Below are positions 43,448-52,688 of a stretch of DNA of 64,000 nt, one piece after another. A program made the position numbers and the translations under genes. The notes under the pieces are model-generated. The model worked only from the letters and a program-made list of their open reading frames with translations. It was not told the DNA's origin and searched no databases. Source of the DNA: JBGSYJ01 sp041748075 (GTDB lineage: Bacteria; Acidobacteriota; Thermoanaerobaculia; Gp7-AA8); contig JBGTDX010000146.1 in NCBI GenBank assembly GCA_041748075.1, positions 1 through 64,000 on the forward strand. Direction: 5' to 3'. How positions within the stretch are numbered: the first letter of the stretch is position 1; every line of letters starts with the position of its first letter.

Positions 43448-43545
43448 ATGCGGCCCTGTCATTCCATCACTCACGATGGCACGCGTCTCGAGCTGTTTCC
43501 CTTATCGTCACTCGCTGAGACATTCATTTTGATATGGTGTGCGGC

Positions 43546-44196
43546 ATGAAAAGACAAATCGTGATCTCGCTCGCCACGATCTCGATCCTTGCCGCGGCCT
43601 GCGGTGAGAAAACTACGACCACGACCACCGCCCCTGTTGTCGAGGCCACGCCCGCCCAGCATCCGGCCGATGAGTTTCTCGCCCGGATGGCGGAACACTG
43701 TGGACAGGCGTTCGAGGGGAAGATCGTCGCAAACGAGCCTCAGCCTGAGAACGACCCGTTTGTCGGGCAGACGCTCGTGATGCACGTCCGGGAATGCGGC
43801 GAGAAGGAAGTCAAGGTTCCGTTCCACGTCGGCGAGGATCACTCGCGCACATGGGTGCTTACCAGGACCGGAGACGGTCTCCGGCTCAAGCACGACCATC
43901 GGCATGCAGATGGTACCGATGACGCCGTGACGATGTACGGAGGTGATACCGCTGCTCCCGGAACGGCGGCGCGACAGGAATTTCCCGTCGACGAATTCTC
44001 AAAAGAGATGTTCAAGCGGGAAGGTCTCGACGTTTCCGTGACCAATACCTGGGCAATGGAGATCGAGCCGCGGAAGCAGTTCGCTTACGAGCTTTCCCGT
44101 CCCGGTCGTATGTTCAGGGTCGAGTTCGATCTGACGAAGCCCGTTCCGGCACCGCCGACTCCCTGGGGCCATCCCGAGCTGACTGCGGCCCAGTGA
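43546..44196 (+). CDS. Lipoprotein of unknown function
   Basis: 216 residues. A basic N-terminus and hydrophobic stretch end in the lipobox LAAAC (Cys near residue 17), followed by a Thr-rich linker (EKTTTTTTAPVVEA). The mature domain (about 40-210) begins FLARMAEHCGQAFEGKIV and includes LVMHVRECGEKEVKVPFHVGEDHSRTWVLTRTGDGLRLKHDHRHADGTDDAVTMYGGDT. This looks like a beta-barrel or lipocalin-like fold, and the repeated His residues in KHDHRHADG are notable. I cannot name the family. It appears monocistronic. Alternative ATG 43534 would add four residues. Confidence 0.82.
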   Translation: MKRQIVISLATISILAAACGEKTTTTTTAPVVEATPAQHPADEFLARMAEHCGQAFEGKIVANEPQPENDPFVGQTLVMHVRECGEKEVKVPFHVGEDHSRTWVLTRTGDGLRLKHDHRHADGTDDAVTMYGGDTAAPGTAARQEFPVDEFSKEMFKREGLDVSVTNTWAMEIEPRKQFAYELSRPGRMFRVEFDLTKPVPAPPTPWGHPELTAAQ

Positions 44197-44285
44197 TCCG
44201 CCATAACTGACAACGATCCGCTGCCACGAGCCGAGCGTCACATTGCGTCCCACCTGATCGAGCCAGCGCCTGGGACGGCGTCGAC

Positions 44286-46880
44286 CTAGCGCAGCCTGGC
44301 TTCGATCTCTTCCAGGAAATTGGGTACGACATGAATGGCGCGCGTTTCAAGCTCGTCACTCACTACTTTGAGAATCAGGAAGTGGTCTCCCAGGACGTCC
44401 CAGTTCCGGACGCGAGTATGCCTGAAGAGAAGGCGGGGTTTTCCGACCGCGGGTGTTGATCCCAGGGCCGTGGGCACGGCGAAGAATTCATCCCCCGATT
44501 GATAGAACAGCTCGTCACCACTGACAGACCATCTGGGGGCCATGCCGCCAGTAGAAGAGACCTGAATGCGTCCGTCGCCGTTGACGGGACGGAGGTAGAT
44601 CTCCTGCCGGCCAGACTCGTTTGAGACGTAGGCGATCCAACTGCCGTCCCTCGAGAACTCGGGGGACAATTCGCTGGCCGGAGTCTGCACGAGCGCACGA
44701 GGGGGCGCCGAGCGGTCGGTGGGGGCGATCCAGATATCGTTTCCGGTCGTCGGGTCGACCGCGACATAGGAGACCAGCATTCCGTCGGGGGAGGCAGAGG
44801 CCTGGTAGGTGTAGCCCTCGACGATTTTCCGAGCTTGTCCGGAACTGTGGACGGGCTGGCTGAACAGACCTTCATGACCACTGTAAAGGATCGTTCTGCC
44901 GTCGCTCATCCATGCGGGATAGACCTCATCGCCAAACCTCGAAGTGATGCGCGTAAGGGTTTCCCGCTCGATGTCGTAGGTCCAGACATCGTCATTTGCA
45001 GCGGAAGCCTGAATGGCGATTGAGCTGGAATCAGGTGAGGTCCGGAACGAATCGACAGTCTTCGGGACGCGCCATTCATCAACCTCGGTCCCGTTTCGAT
45101 CCACGCGAAAGAAGGCTGAGGGTCGCGGCCATACGAATCCGGGAAGATAAATGAGCGTGCCCGCTTCGGATGCGATCGCGAACTGCCCTGCACCCGTCGA
45201 TGGGTCATAGTGGACATCAACGAGGATCGGGACCGGCGAGCCGCGCACGGCGAGCGTATCGAGATCGAATCGGATTGCCATCAGCGTTCCGTTCTGTATG
45301 AACACGATGTGACCGCTACGAACGTATCTGGCATCCGAGCCGCCTTTGAACAGCGTGCGCCATCGTCCCGTTTCTACCGAGAGCAGCGCGATCAGGGCCT
45401 GATCGAACGACTCTATTCGCCCGGTTCGTACCGTGATCAGGAGATTCTTTCCGTCAGGCAGAGCATGGGGCCACCGGTGGCTGTTCTCGTCCGCCTTCTG
45501 ATCCGGAGTCGTGAGCTCTCGAAGATCGGAGCCGTCGTTTCCGACCGACGTGATGCCGCTCGAGTACGATTTAGCGAAGTACAGCCTTCCGTTCGGCGAC
45601 CAGGTGACCCCTCGTGGCGCACCCGGTATCGAGACGAGCTCGTAAGCGCTTCCTCCCGCATGCCGGACCTTCAACAGCTTCAGGCCCTGGCGATAAGCGA
45701 TCCACTCACCGTCTGGCGAATAAGTCGGAGAAAACCCTCCGTTCTGATCCAGCACCCGGGCGTCGAACTGATCGAGAGAACGCAGGTAAAGCACTGCGCC
45801 TCCCTCGTTGGCGCCGGCAGTCGACTCGTCTACGGCGCGGAACACGACCTGGCGTCCGTCGGGCGAGGTCACGAGCACCGGTGATGCCCTTGCGAGCAGG
45901 ACCTTGCCCGGCGGCGAAACGATCGACAGACGGGGCTCGGTTTCCGCTCCGGTGTTTCGAGACCGGCTCCACACCGCGGCGGCCAGCGCGAGGAGTATCA
46001 CGGTGGCAAGGGCCGCCATGAGAACCCCGCCCATTCGGATCTTGCGATGCCGGCGTAGAGGACGGCTTCCAGCCCAGTGCAACTCGCCGGCGAGATCGCG
46101 GGCGGACTGCCAACGGTTCTCCGGATCGCGGGCGATACACCGCCCGATCGCATGCCGCAGCTCCTCATTCTTCACGGCGCTCATGTCGGGATCGGTGGTC
46201 ATGATGGACGCACTCAGCTCCGCCCGTCCCGCACCTGTCCAAAGCGGACGGCCGGTTGCCATCTCGTACAGCACGGCGCCGAGACTCCAGATGTCGCTTC
46301 TCGCATCGGTCTCGCCGCGCAGCTGTTCAGGCGCCATGTACTGAATTGTTCCCGGCGCGGAGCCCTCCGCGGTCAGGGAGAGCGTGGTCGCACTGTCGAT
46401 GTGGGGTTCATCTTTCGCGAGTCCGAAGTCGAGAAGTTTCGAGCCTGATCGCGTGAGCATGATGTTCGACGGTTTCACATCACGATGAATGATGTGTTGC
46501 CGATGCGCTGTGTCCAGTGCAGCCGCGATCTCACTACCGATGTTCAAGACTTCGGAAAGGGGTAAAGCCCCCTGCAGCAATCGGGTTTCAAGCGTCTGGC
46601 CCTGGAGATACTCCATGACGAGAAAGTCGATGCCATTCGAGCTGCCTACGTCGTAAATCTGGCAGATGTTCGGGTGAGTGAGCGATGACAGCGCTTCAGC
46701 CTCACGCGCGAACCGCTCGCGACGGATCGGATCGCCGGTAAATCCTTCCGCCACGATTTTCACGGCGACCGAGCGACGCAGCCGCGTGTCCTGCGCAAGA
46801 TAAACCTCACCCATACCACCTGCATCGATGGCCTGTTGAATTTCATAAGGCCCTAGGCGGGTACCAGTCGCGAGAGTCAC
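44286..46880 (-). CDS. Ser/Thr protein kinase with extracytoplasmic TolB/PD40-type beta-propeller
   Basis: 864 residues. The Pkn-type kinase domain (about 10-265) has GxGGMGEVY (glycine loop), the catalytic lysine in VAVKIV, HRDVKPSNIML, DFGLAKD and APEQLRGE. A single membrane helix (about 285-307) is followed by about 540 residues of WD40-like/PD40 repeats (for example VTSPDGRQVVFRAVDE, SPDGEWIAYRQGLKLLKV, FSRDGSWIAYVSNESGRQEIYLRPVNGDG). This fusion is frequent in Acidobacteriota. Its ligand is unknown; the propeller may sense envelope state. The start is GTG 46880. A TATAAT hexamer lies at 46891-46896 on this strand, only 11 nt before it, suggesting a nearly leaderless message. Confidence 0.94.
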   Translation of the reverse strand: MTLATGTRLGPYEIQQAIDAGGMGEVYLAQDTRLRRSVAVKIVAEGFTGDPIRRERFAREAEALSSLTHPNICQIYDVGSSNGIDFLVMEYLQGQTLETRLLQGALPLSEVLNIGSEIAAALDTAHRQHIIHRDVKPSNIMLTRSGSKLLDFGLAKDEPHIDSATTLSLTAEGSAPGTIQYMAPEQLRGETDARSDIWSLGAVLYEMATGRPLWTGAGRAELSASIMTTDPDMSAVKNEELRHAIGRCIARDPENRWQSARDLAGELHWAGSRPLRRHRKIRMGGVLMAALATVILLALAAAVWSRSRNTGAETEPRLSIVSPPGKVLLARASPVLVTSPDGRQVVFRAVDESTAGANEGGAVLYLRSLDQFDARVLDQNGGFSPTYSPDGEWIAYRQGLKLLKVRHAGGSAYELVSIPGAPRGVTWSPNGRLYFAKSYSSGITSVGNDGSDLRELTTPDQKADENSHRWPHALPDGKNLLITVRTGRIESFDQALIALLSVETGRWRTLFKGGSDARYVRSGHIVFIQNGTLMAIRFDLDTLAVRGSPVPILVDVHYDPSTGAGQFAIASEAGTLIYLPGFVWPRPSAFFRVDRNGTEVDEWRVPKTVDSFRTSPDSSSIAIQASAANDDVWTYDIERETLTRITSRFGDEVYPAWMSDGRTILYSGHEGLFSQPVHSSGQARKIVEGYTYQASASPDGMLVSYVAVDPTTGNDIWIAPTDRSAPPRALVQTPASELSPEFSRDGSWIAYVSNESGRQEIYLRPVNGDGRIQVSSTGGMAPRWSVSGDELFYQSGDEFFAVPTALGSTPAVGKPRLLFRHTRVRNWDVLGDHFLILKVVSDELETRAIHVVPNFLEEIEARLR

Positions 46881-47016
46881 GGTGTTCGATGATTATAGAG
46901 AGTCCGGCTTGTGAGAGGGTACGAGGGCTGCCTCGAAGAATGGAATACCTTCCGCAATCCGGCTTCGACGGAAGGAGGCAGTAGAGAACGGGCATCGCCA
47001 GATGCACGAGGCAGCT

Positions 47017-48705
47017 CTACGGCATGTCTGGCGGTGGCACGCGCCCTTTCGTTGACTGCTCGAATGCGTAAGCAATGGACAGGAGGGCCGGTTCGCTGCA
47101 TGCCATTCCGGTGAAGCTCACGCCGAACGGCGACGGCTTCGCCTTGAACTTCTCCTCCAGGGGAGGAGTCAAGGCATTCGGCACGAATCCGAAGGGAACG
47201 ATGACCGTCGGATAGCCTGGTTTCGCTGCGATCCCCGCACCCCACGACGCGGGAAACATGAGCGCATCGAGCTTCATCGATTTCATCACTTCGTCGATGC
47301 CATGGGTTGCTGTCAGGAACAGGTCCTTCGCACGATCCTTCTCATAGCGGGCGCGGTCGGACGCTACGTCCATCTCATCCGAGACATCGAGAAGCGACTG
47401 GCCGTACCGGATCGCGCCTGCACGCTGGTGAGCGATGTTCCATTGGCGCAGCTCTGTCAGCGTTTCCACGGGAGCCGTCTCGCCCAGCGAATCCAGCCAC
47501 TTGTTGAAGTCGCGCTTCATTCCGTACTTGAACACGATGGAGCAGTCATTGTCTCTGCCGCGGGATTCTGCTCCCCCGCAGACACTGAAGAGCAGAAGAT
47601 TGTGCTCCCCGTCTGTGTCGACGACGCTTGGGATGTCCGCCGGATCGACGACGATTGCTCCCTGCTTTTTCAGCACGGCAATCGCCTCTTCCATCAGTTT
47701 CTTCTGCTCCACTGAAAGACCCCCTCGGGCCCGGTCACTGCCGGGCGCCTTCGTCTCGTTGTAGTAGAACGCGCGGGGGATTCCGATTCGTTTTCCCTCG
47801 AGTCCCTCGACATCGAGAAATCGCGTGTAGTCACTGCCGGTTGGCGCTGCACACGTCTTCGTCGCTGGATCTTCAGGATCAGGCGCCGGCGATTCCAGCA
47901 CGCCGAGCAGGATGGCCGCCGATGTGACGTCGCGCGCCATCGGTCCCGCCGTGTCCTGATCTGCTGTGATCGGGATGATGCCGTAGCGACTGATACGACC
48001 GACCGTCGGTTTGATCCCGACGAGCATCGTCTGATTGGAGGGACTCAGGATCGAGCCCGATGTCTCGGTTCCGACGTTCGCTGCCCAGAAGCTGGCGGCC
48101 GTTCCAGCGCCGGAGCTCGAGCCGGCCGTCGAGAGGACGGGGCGGCCGTCGAAGGTCGCTTCTCGCGGATCGCGGCGGGGATCGTAGGGGTTGTAGGAGT
48201 ATCCCGAAACAGCGTTGTAGTTCCCGGGCATCGGGTAGGGCGATCCGGCAATCCAGTTCGCGAGCTCGGTCAACGCCGTCTTCGCGATGATGATCGCGCC
48301 GCCCTCCCGCAGGTTCTTCACGAGCGTCGCATCGTAGGGAGGAATGTAGCCGTCGAAGGCGAGCGCGCCGCCGGTGGTCGGCATGTTCGTCGTATGGATG
48401 ATGTCTTTGAGCGCAATCGGAATCCCATGGAGTGGTCCTCGGACTTTTCCCGCGGCCCTTTCGGCATCGAGACGGTCGGCTTCCTCGAGTGCATTTGCAT
48501 TCACATGGATCGACGCATTGAGCTTGTCTTCATACATTCCAATGCGTATGAGCGATTGCTCGACGATCTGGCGAGAGGTGACGCGGCCCTCTGCGAGCGC
48601 CTTCTGCATTTCGGGAATCGATGCTTCGACGACACTAAACTCGGAGCGGGGTTGTGCGGCGAGAGAGCCCGCGGTGAGGGCTACGATCAGAAGGATGACT
48701 TTCAT
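47017..48705 (-). CDS. Exported amidase (amidase-signature family)
   Basis: 562 residues with a signal peptide (MKVILLIVALTAGSLAAQ). The amidase-signature domain has the catalytic Lys100 in IALKDIIHTTNMPTTGG, the Ser-rich motif GSSSGAG (cis-Ser region 196-198) and the nucleophile Ser218 in GTETSGSI. This Ser-cisSer-Lys triad hydrolyses amide bonds of carboxamides or peptides. The secreted form suggests use on external substrates. Full length is plausible, since the C-terminus has the usual PSWGAGIAAKPGYPTVIVPFG and GVSFTGMACSEPALLSIAYAFEQSTKGRVPP. The previous gene lies 137 nt beyond its stop on the same strand, with no obvious link. Confidence 0.93.
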   Translation of the reverse strand: MKVILLIVALTAGSLAAQPRSEFSVVEASIPEMQKALAEGRVTSRQIVEQSLIRIGMYEDKLNASIHVNANALEEADRLDAERAAGKVRGPLHGIPIALKDIIHTTNMPTTGGALAFDGYIPPYDATLVKNLREGGAIIIAKTALTELANWIAGSPYPMPGNYNAVSGYSYNPYDPRRDPREATFDGRPVLSTAGSSSGAGTAASFWAANVGTETSGSILSPSNQTMLVGIKPTVGRISRYGIIPITADQDTAGPMARDVTSAAILLGVLESPAPDPEDPATKTCAAPTGSDYTRFLDVEGLEGKRIGIPRAFYYNETKAPGSDRARGGLSVEQKKLMEEAIAVLKKQGAIVVDPADIPSVVDTDGEHNLLLFSVCGGAESRGRDNDCSIVFKYGMKRDFNKWLDSLGETAPVETLTELRQWNIAHQRAGAIRYGQSLLDVSDEMDVASDRARYEKDRAKDLFLTATHGIDEVMKSMKLDALMFPASWGAGIAAKPGYPTVIVPFGFVPNALTPPLEEKFKAKPSPFGVSFTGMACSEPALLSIAYAFEQSTKGRVPPPDMP

Positions 48706-48788
48706 GGCAGGAGTCTATCGGAGTTCGTGGTCTCTCTTCCACACGGGTACGGGGTCGTATATCGTTCTCACGAAGAATGGAGGCAACC

Positions 48789-49289
48789 ATGGGTAGAAAG
48801 CAGACGTTTCTCGAGAACTACGACCGGGAGCATGCGACTACGATGCGTGTGCTTCGTGCCTATCCGGTCGATCAGCTCGATCTCCGGCCAACCCCGAAGT
48901 CCAACTCCGCCAGAGAGCTGGCATGGACGTTCGTTATGGAAAGGGGCCTGGGAACGCGCGTTTGGAATGACGAACTGGTGGGCGGAGTGCCGTCCGGATC
49001 GAAACCTCCGGCACCTCCGGAGGATTGGAACGAACTGCTGGGAGCTCTGGAAAAGGCGCACGCCGATTTCCGTGACCTGATTGCTTCGGCGTCGGAGGAA
49101 GACCTCGATACCGAGGTGCATTTCTTCACCGCGCCGAAGACGATGGGGACATACACACGTCATGAGTGGATCTGGTTCCTGCTCCACGACGAGATTCACC
49201 ACCGCGGCCAGTTCTCGGTATATCTGCGGATAGCGGGCGGCAAGCTGCCGTCGATCTACGGGCCGACCGCCGACGAACCGTGGGTGTGA
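48789..49289 (+). CDS. DinB-family protein
   Basis: 166 residues forming the four-helix DinB/YfiT-like bundle. It starts LENYDREHATTMRVLRAYPVDQLDLRPTPKSNSARELAWTF, and the metal-ligand helix is WFLLHDEIHHRGQFSVYLRIAG (His-x3-His pattern). These proteins often bind a divalent metal and act as thiol transferases; the substrate here is unknown. ATG 48789 is supported by GGAGG at 48779-48783. It sits 60 nt before the broken MFS gene in the same direction. Confidence 0.88.
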   Translation: MGRKQTFLENYDREHATTMRVLRAYPVDQLDLRPTPKSNSARELAWTFVMERGLGTRVWNDELVGGVPSGSKPPAPPEDWNELLGALEKAHADFRDLIASASEEDLDTEVHFFTAPKTMGTYTRHEWIWFLLHDEIHHRGQFSVYLRIAGGKLPSIYGPTADEPWV

Positions 49290-49348
49290 GCGGCGGTGCG
49301 TCTCACGAACACTGATGAGGCGCGCGAATCGCAATACGTATCGTCAGC

Positions 49349-50138
49349 ATGACTGCTGACGCCTTTCGGGACCGGCTCGGGACTACCGTACGTGCGCTGC
49401 AGCACCGCAATTTCCGGCTTTTCTTTTCCGGACAGCTCGTCTCGCTCATCGGAACCTCGAAGAATTCTGGAAGGCTTTCGCTTCGTTGCGGTGACAGGAC
49501 CCATCCGCGCACTTCTGTTGCTTCTTGCTCTCGTGAGTTTCGTCGCCATGCCATATACGGTCCTCATGCCAGTGTTCGCGGACCGGATTCTCGGTAGCGG
49601 TCCGGGAGGTCTCGGATTGCTGATGGGAGCGGCCGGCCTCGGAGCGCTGGCAGGGTCCATCACGCTCGCTACGCGCCGCAGCGTTCGAGGTCTGGGGCGG
49701 TGGGTAGCTGCTGCGGCGGCGGGATTCGGAGCGAGCCTGATTCTCTTTTCGCAGTCACGGAACTTCTGGCTCTCGTTCGCGATCCTGGTTCCAGTAGGTT
49801 TCACGATGGTCGTGCAGATGGCTGCCTCGAACACGCTGATACAGTCGATGGTGCCCGATGTTTTGCGGGGGCGCGTGATGGCTCTCTACTCGATGATTTT
49901 CATGGGAATGGCGCCCCTGGGATCGTTGCTCGCGGGAGCCATCGCGCAGCGTCTCGGCGCGCCTTTCGCGGTTGCCATGGGAGGAAGCGTCTGTATCATG
50001 GGCGCGATCGTCTTTTTTTCTCGTCTTCCCTCTCATCGCTTTGCGGCCTACCGGCTTCTGCTCACCCAGCAGATGGTCGGTGGCGATCCCGCCGAAGAAG
50101 TCACAGGTACGGGGGCGGATGGACCGGCGGTTCGCTGA
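49349..50138 (+). pseudogene. Broken MFS transporter (EntS-like) with internal deletion and frameshift
   Basis: The first 36 residues (MTADAFRDRLGTTVRALQHR, then NFRLFFSGQLVSLIGT) are the standard opening of an MFS_3/EntS-type transporter. At about 49460-49472 the frame changes, and the sequence continues with EGFRFVAVTGPIRALLLLLA, which normally begins around residue 230 of such proteins. It then reads through the second half (VLMPVFADRILGSGPGGLGLLMGAAG, DVLRGRVMALYSMIFMGMAPLGSLLAG) to the normal end. About 190 residues (helices 2-6) are missing. Each part is well conserved, so the loss is recent or an assembly artefact. Confidence 0.8.
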
Positions 50139-50176
50139 AGCGGATGAAACATACCGGTAAACTCTCCCCGGAAGGA

Positions 50177-50207
50177 TTGACTCTGGAATTGTTCCAGACC
50201 TTAGTGT
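50177..50207 (+). promoter_or_regulatory. MerR-type promoter with central dyad
   Basis: TTGACT (50177-50182) and TAGTGT (50202-50207) are separated by exactly 19 nt, the long spacer typical of MerR-family promoters. The spacer contains the perfect dyad CTGGAA-TTG-TTCCAG (50183-50197). It lies directly before the MerR-type gene, so autoregulation is likely. Confidence 0.6.
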
Positions 50208-50208
50208 G

Positions 50209-50628
50209 ATGAATGTGAAGACGAGATACCTCATCGGCCATGTGGCCAGAGTCTGTGGAGTGAGCGTGGATACGATTCGCCACTACGAGCGAAAGGGGCT
50301 GCTTCCGGACGTTGAGCGCAGCACCAGCGGATATCGCAATTATCCGGCCGAGGCGGTCGAGCGAGTCCGGATCGTGCGGCAGGCGTTGGCGATGGGATTT
50401 TCTCTCAATGAGCTCTCGGAGATCTTTCGGCAGAGAGCGTCCGGTCGCGCGCCCTGTCGGGAAGTCAGGGAACTGGCCGGCAGGAAGCTCGCCGAGCTCG
50501 ATGCGCGCATCGAAGAAGCCCTCACACTGAGAGACTCGCTACTGCGAACGCTGGACGGATGGGACCGTCAACTCGATGACACAGAGGAATCAAAACCGGT
50601 ACACCTGCTCGACTCACTCATCAAATAG
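50209..50628 (+). CDS. MerR-family transcriptional regulator (metal-responsive-like)
   Basis: 139 residues. The N-terminal winged helix reads YLIGHVARVCGVSVDTIRHYERKGLLP (about 7-33). A linker SGYRNYPAEAVERVRIVRQALAMGFSLNEL leads to a long dimerisation helix. It resembles ZntR/CueR/MerR relatives, but the only candidate metal-ligand cysteine is Cys83 in APCREV, and the C-terminal metal loop with two Cys is absent. The ATG at 50209 lies just 2 nt past the -10 element, so either a leaderless message or the GTG at 50215 is the true start. The downstream His-rich gene is 10 nt away, in one operon. Confidence 0.9.
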   Translation: MNVKTRYLIGHVARVCGVSVDTIRHYERKGLLPDVERSTSGYRNYPAEAVERVRIVRQALAMGFSLNELSEIFRQRASGRAPCREVRELAGRKLAELDARIEEALTLRDSLLRTLDGWDRQLDDTEESKPVHLLDSLIK

Positions 50629-50638
50629 GGAAGAGATC

Positions 50639-51214
50639 ATGAAAAAGATCATCTGGTTATCTGCAGCAGTCCTCCTTGCCGTGAATCTCCTGCACGCGGG
50701 GGAAGAGGACAAAGCGAAGTGCCCGATGCACGAACAGCACATGAGCGAGAAGGCCGCTCACAAGGACGCCTCTCGAGCGAATGGACATGCGGAGCACGGC
50801 GCGAAGGTCGACAGCCGACACGACACTCTGGGCATGTCGCACAGCGCGAGCACGCATTCCTTCCGGCTCTTCGATGACGGCGGAGCGATCGAGCTTCGCG
50901 CGAAGCGTGCCGATGACGGTCAGACAGTCCAGGGCATCCGACACCACCTGAAGGATATTGCCGGACAGTTCTCGAACAGGGACTTCAGTACCCCCGGATT
51001 CGTCCACGGATATCCACCGGACGGCGTCGACCGGATGAAAGAGCTCGGCGCGGCGATCAGCTACAGGTACGAGGAACTGCCTGAAGGCGGGAGGATCATG
51101 ATCTCGACCAGCAGCTCTGAAGCGCGGGAGGCGATCCACGCTTTCCTGAAATTCCAGATCATCGAGCACCGGACGGCCGACAGCGGGCAGGTGGAGAAGA
51201 ACACTGGAAAGTGA
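50639..51214 (+). CDS. Exported His/Met-rich protein, putative metal-binding
   Basis: 191 residues with a signal peptide (MKKIIWLSAAVLLAVNLLHA). The N-terminal mature region (about 25-75) is rich in His, Lys and Glu, with KCPMHEQHMSEKAAHKDA and ANGHAEHGAKVDSRHDTLGM; the KCPMH motif recalls heavy-metal-binding lipoprotein modules. A C-terminal domain (about 80-180) has GIRHHLKDIAGQFSNRDFSTPGFVHGYPPDGVDRMKELGAAISYRYEELPEGGRIMIST. It is co-transcribed with the MerR regulator, so it is likely induced by a metal or other ligand. A periplasmic copper or silver-type binding role is an inference. Confidence 0.78.
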   Translation: MKKIIWLSAAVLLAVNLLHAGEEDKAKCPMHEQHMSEKAAHKDASRANGHAEHGAKVDSRHDTLGMSHSASTHSFRLFDDGGAIELRAKRADDGQTVQGIRHHLKDIAGQFSNRDFSTPGFVHGYPPDGVDRMKELGAAISYRYEELPEGGRIMISTSSSEAREAIHAFLKFQIIEHRTADSGQVEKNTGK

Positions 51215-51327
51215 TCGCATTTCTCGAATGCGGGCTTTGAGAGCTTGGAAGTTGCGAAGTTGTAACATCGGACTTCTACATTGACACCATGGATGATTAG
51301 ACTGGTCCCACGGATCGGAGGTCATCC

Positions 51328-51795
51328 ATGCCGCAATATCATCTCCATGTGAATGGAACCAGCCGTGTCGCCGAAGCAGATGCTGACACGCCACTCCTGT
51401 GGGTTCTTCGCGATCACTTTGCACTGACCGGGACCAAATATGGTTGCGGTGTCGGGATTTGTGGCTCCTGCACGATCTTCGCGGGGACTGAGGCAGTCCG
51501 TGCATGTCAGATCCCGATCGCCAACGCGAGCGGAAGGAAATTCACGACGATCGAGGGTCTCTCGAAGGACGGCTCGCATCCCTGCCAGCGCGCGTGGCTC
51601 GAGGAAGACGTCGCGCAGTGTGGATATTGCCAGCCGGCGATGATCATGACCGCCTGTGCTCTGCTTGCCGCAAAGAGCAAACCGGCGGATGGAGACATCG
51701 ACGACGCTTACGCGGACATGGTCTGCCGATGCGGTAGCTATCCCCGCATTCGCAGGGCAGTCCACCGCGCGGCGGAGCTCGGGGGTGGACAATGA
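51328..51795 (+). CDS. 2Fe-2S subunit of a molybdenum hydroxylase (IorA/CoxS-type)
   Basis: 155 residues. The N-terminal plant-ferredoxin-type cluster has [14 protein letters not shown] (C-x4-C-x2-C) and the fourth Cys in RAC. The C-terminal cluster has [11 protein letters not shown] and [13 protein letters not shown]. It carries electrons from the molybdenum subunit, as in isoquinoline 1-oxidoreductase. The stop overlaps the next gene by 4 nt (ATGA). The ATG has CGGAGGT upstream. Confidence 0.95.
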   Translation: MPQYHLHVNGTSRVAEADADTPLLWVLRDHFALTGTKYGCGVGICGSCTIFAGTEAVRACQIPIANASGRKFTTIEGLSKDGSHPCQRAWLEEDVAQCGYCQPAMIMTACALLAAKSKPADGDIDDAYADMVCRCGSYPRIRRAVHRAAELGGGQ

Positions 51796-52688
51796 CGGCG
51801 ACGCGCCGCGAGTTCCTCAAAGTAGCCGCGGCAGCGGGCGCAAGCCTCACGATCGGATTCCGTCTCTACGCCGTTGACGATGACGCGGCCGCTACGCTGT
51901 TCAAGCCGAACGCGTGGCTCCAGCTCGACGCGGATGGAGGCATCGTTCTGACCGTGGGCAAATCGGAAATGGGGCAGGGCGTTCGGACCACTCTGCCGAT
52001 GATCCTTGCCGACGAGCTCGACGCCGACTGGACGAAAATCAAGCTCGTGCAGGCCATGCCGGGCCCCGACTTTCAGCGCCTCGGGACCGGCGGTAGCGGG
52101 AGCACGAGCGGAAGCTGGAACACACTGCGGACCGCCGGCGCCGCCGCCCGCGAGATGCTCGTCGCTACGGCTGCTGCGAGATGGGGCGTGGAAGCTTCCG
52201 AATGCAGGACGCGGAACAGTGTGGTCACACACGAACCGAGTGGACGAACGCTGCCGTACCGCAGCCTCGTTGCGGATGCCGCGGGACTTCCGGTTCCCGA
52301 GAGTCCCAAGCTGAAGTCCGCCGCGGGTGGCGAGATACGGGTTACGCGGATCGTCGCCGCGGTCGACTGCGGCGTGGCGGTCAATCCCCTCGGCATCGAG
52401 GCGCAGATCGAAAGCGGTGTCGTCTGGGCGCTTTCGATGGCGTTGAAGGGGTTCATGGAATGGCGGGATGGATCGGCAACGGCGGAGAACTTTCACGATT
52501 ACGAAGTTCTCCACCTTCACGAGACTCCCGTCATCGAAACGCATATCGTCGCGAGTGAGGGCGATTCGCCGTACGGAATGGGGGAGCCGACCGTCTGCCC
52601 CGTCGTGCCCGCTGTTGCGAATGCGATATTGGCCGCGACTGGACAGCGGCTCAGAAGGCTTCCATTCGCGCTCGAGAAGGCGACGTGA
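51792..52688 (+). pseudogene. Molybdenum hydroxylase large subunit (IorB-like) with large in-frame internal deletion
   Basis: 298 residues; family members are about 700-750. The first part is complete: a Tat-type signal [18 protein letters not shown], then LFKPNAWLQLDADGGIVLTVGKSEMGQGVRTTLPMILADELD and SGSTSGSWNTLRTAGAAAR. After GLPVPESPKLK (about 178) the sequence jumps directly to GEIRVTRIVAAVDCGVAVNPLGIEAQIESGVVWAL, normally around residue 600, and finishes with the usual SPYGMGEPTVCPVVPAVANAI. About 430 residues with most of the molybdopterin site are missing, but the frame is kept. It cannot be catalytically normal. The downstream cofactor genes are intact. Confidence 0.82.
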
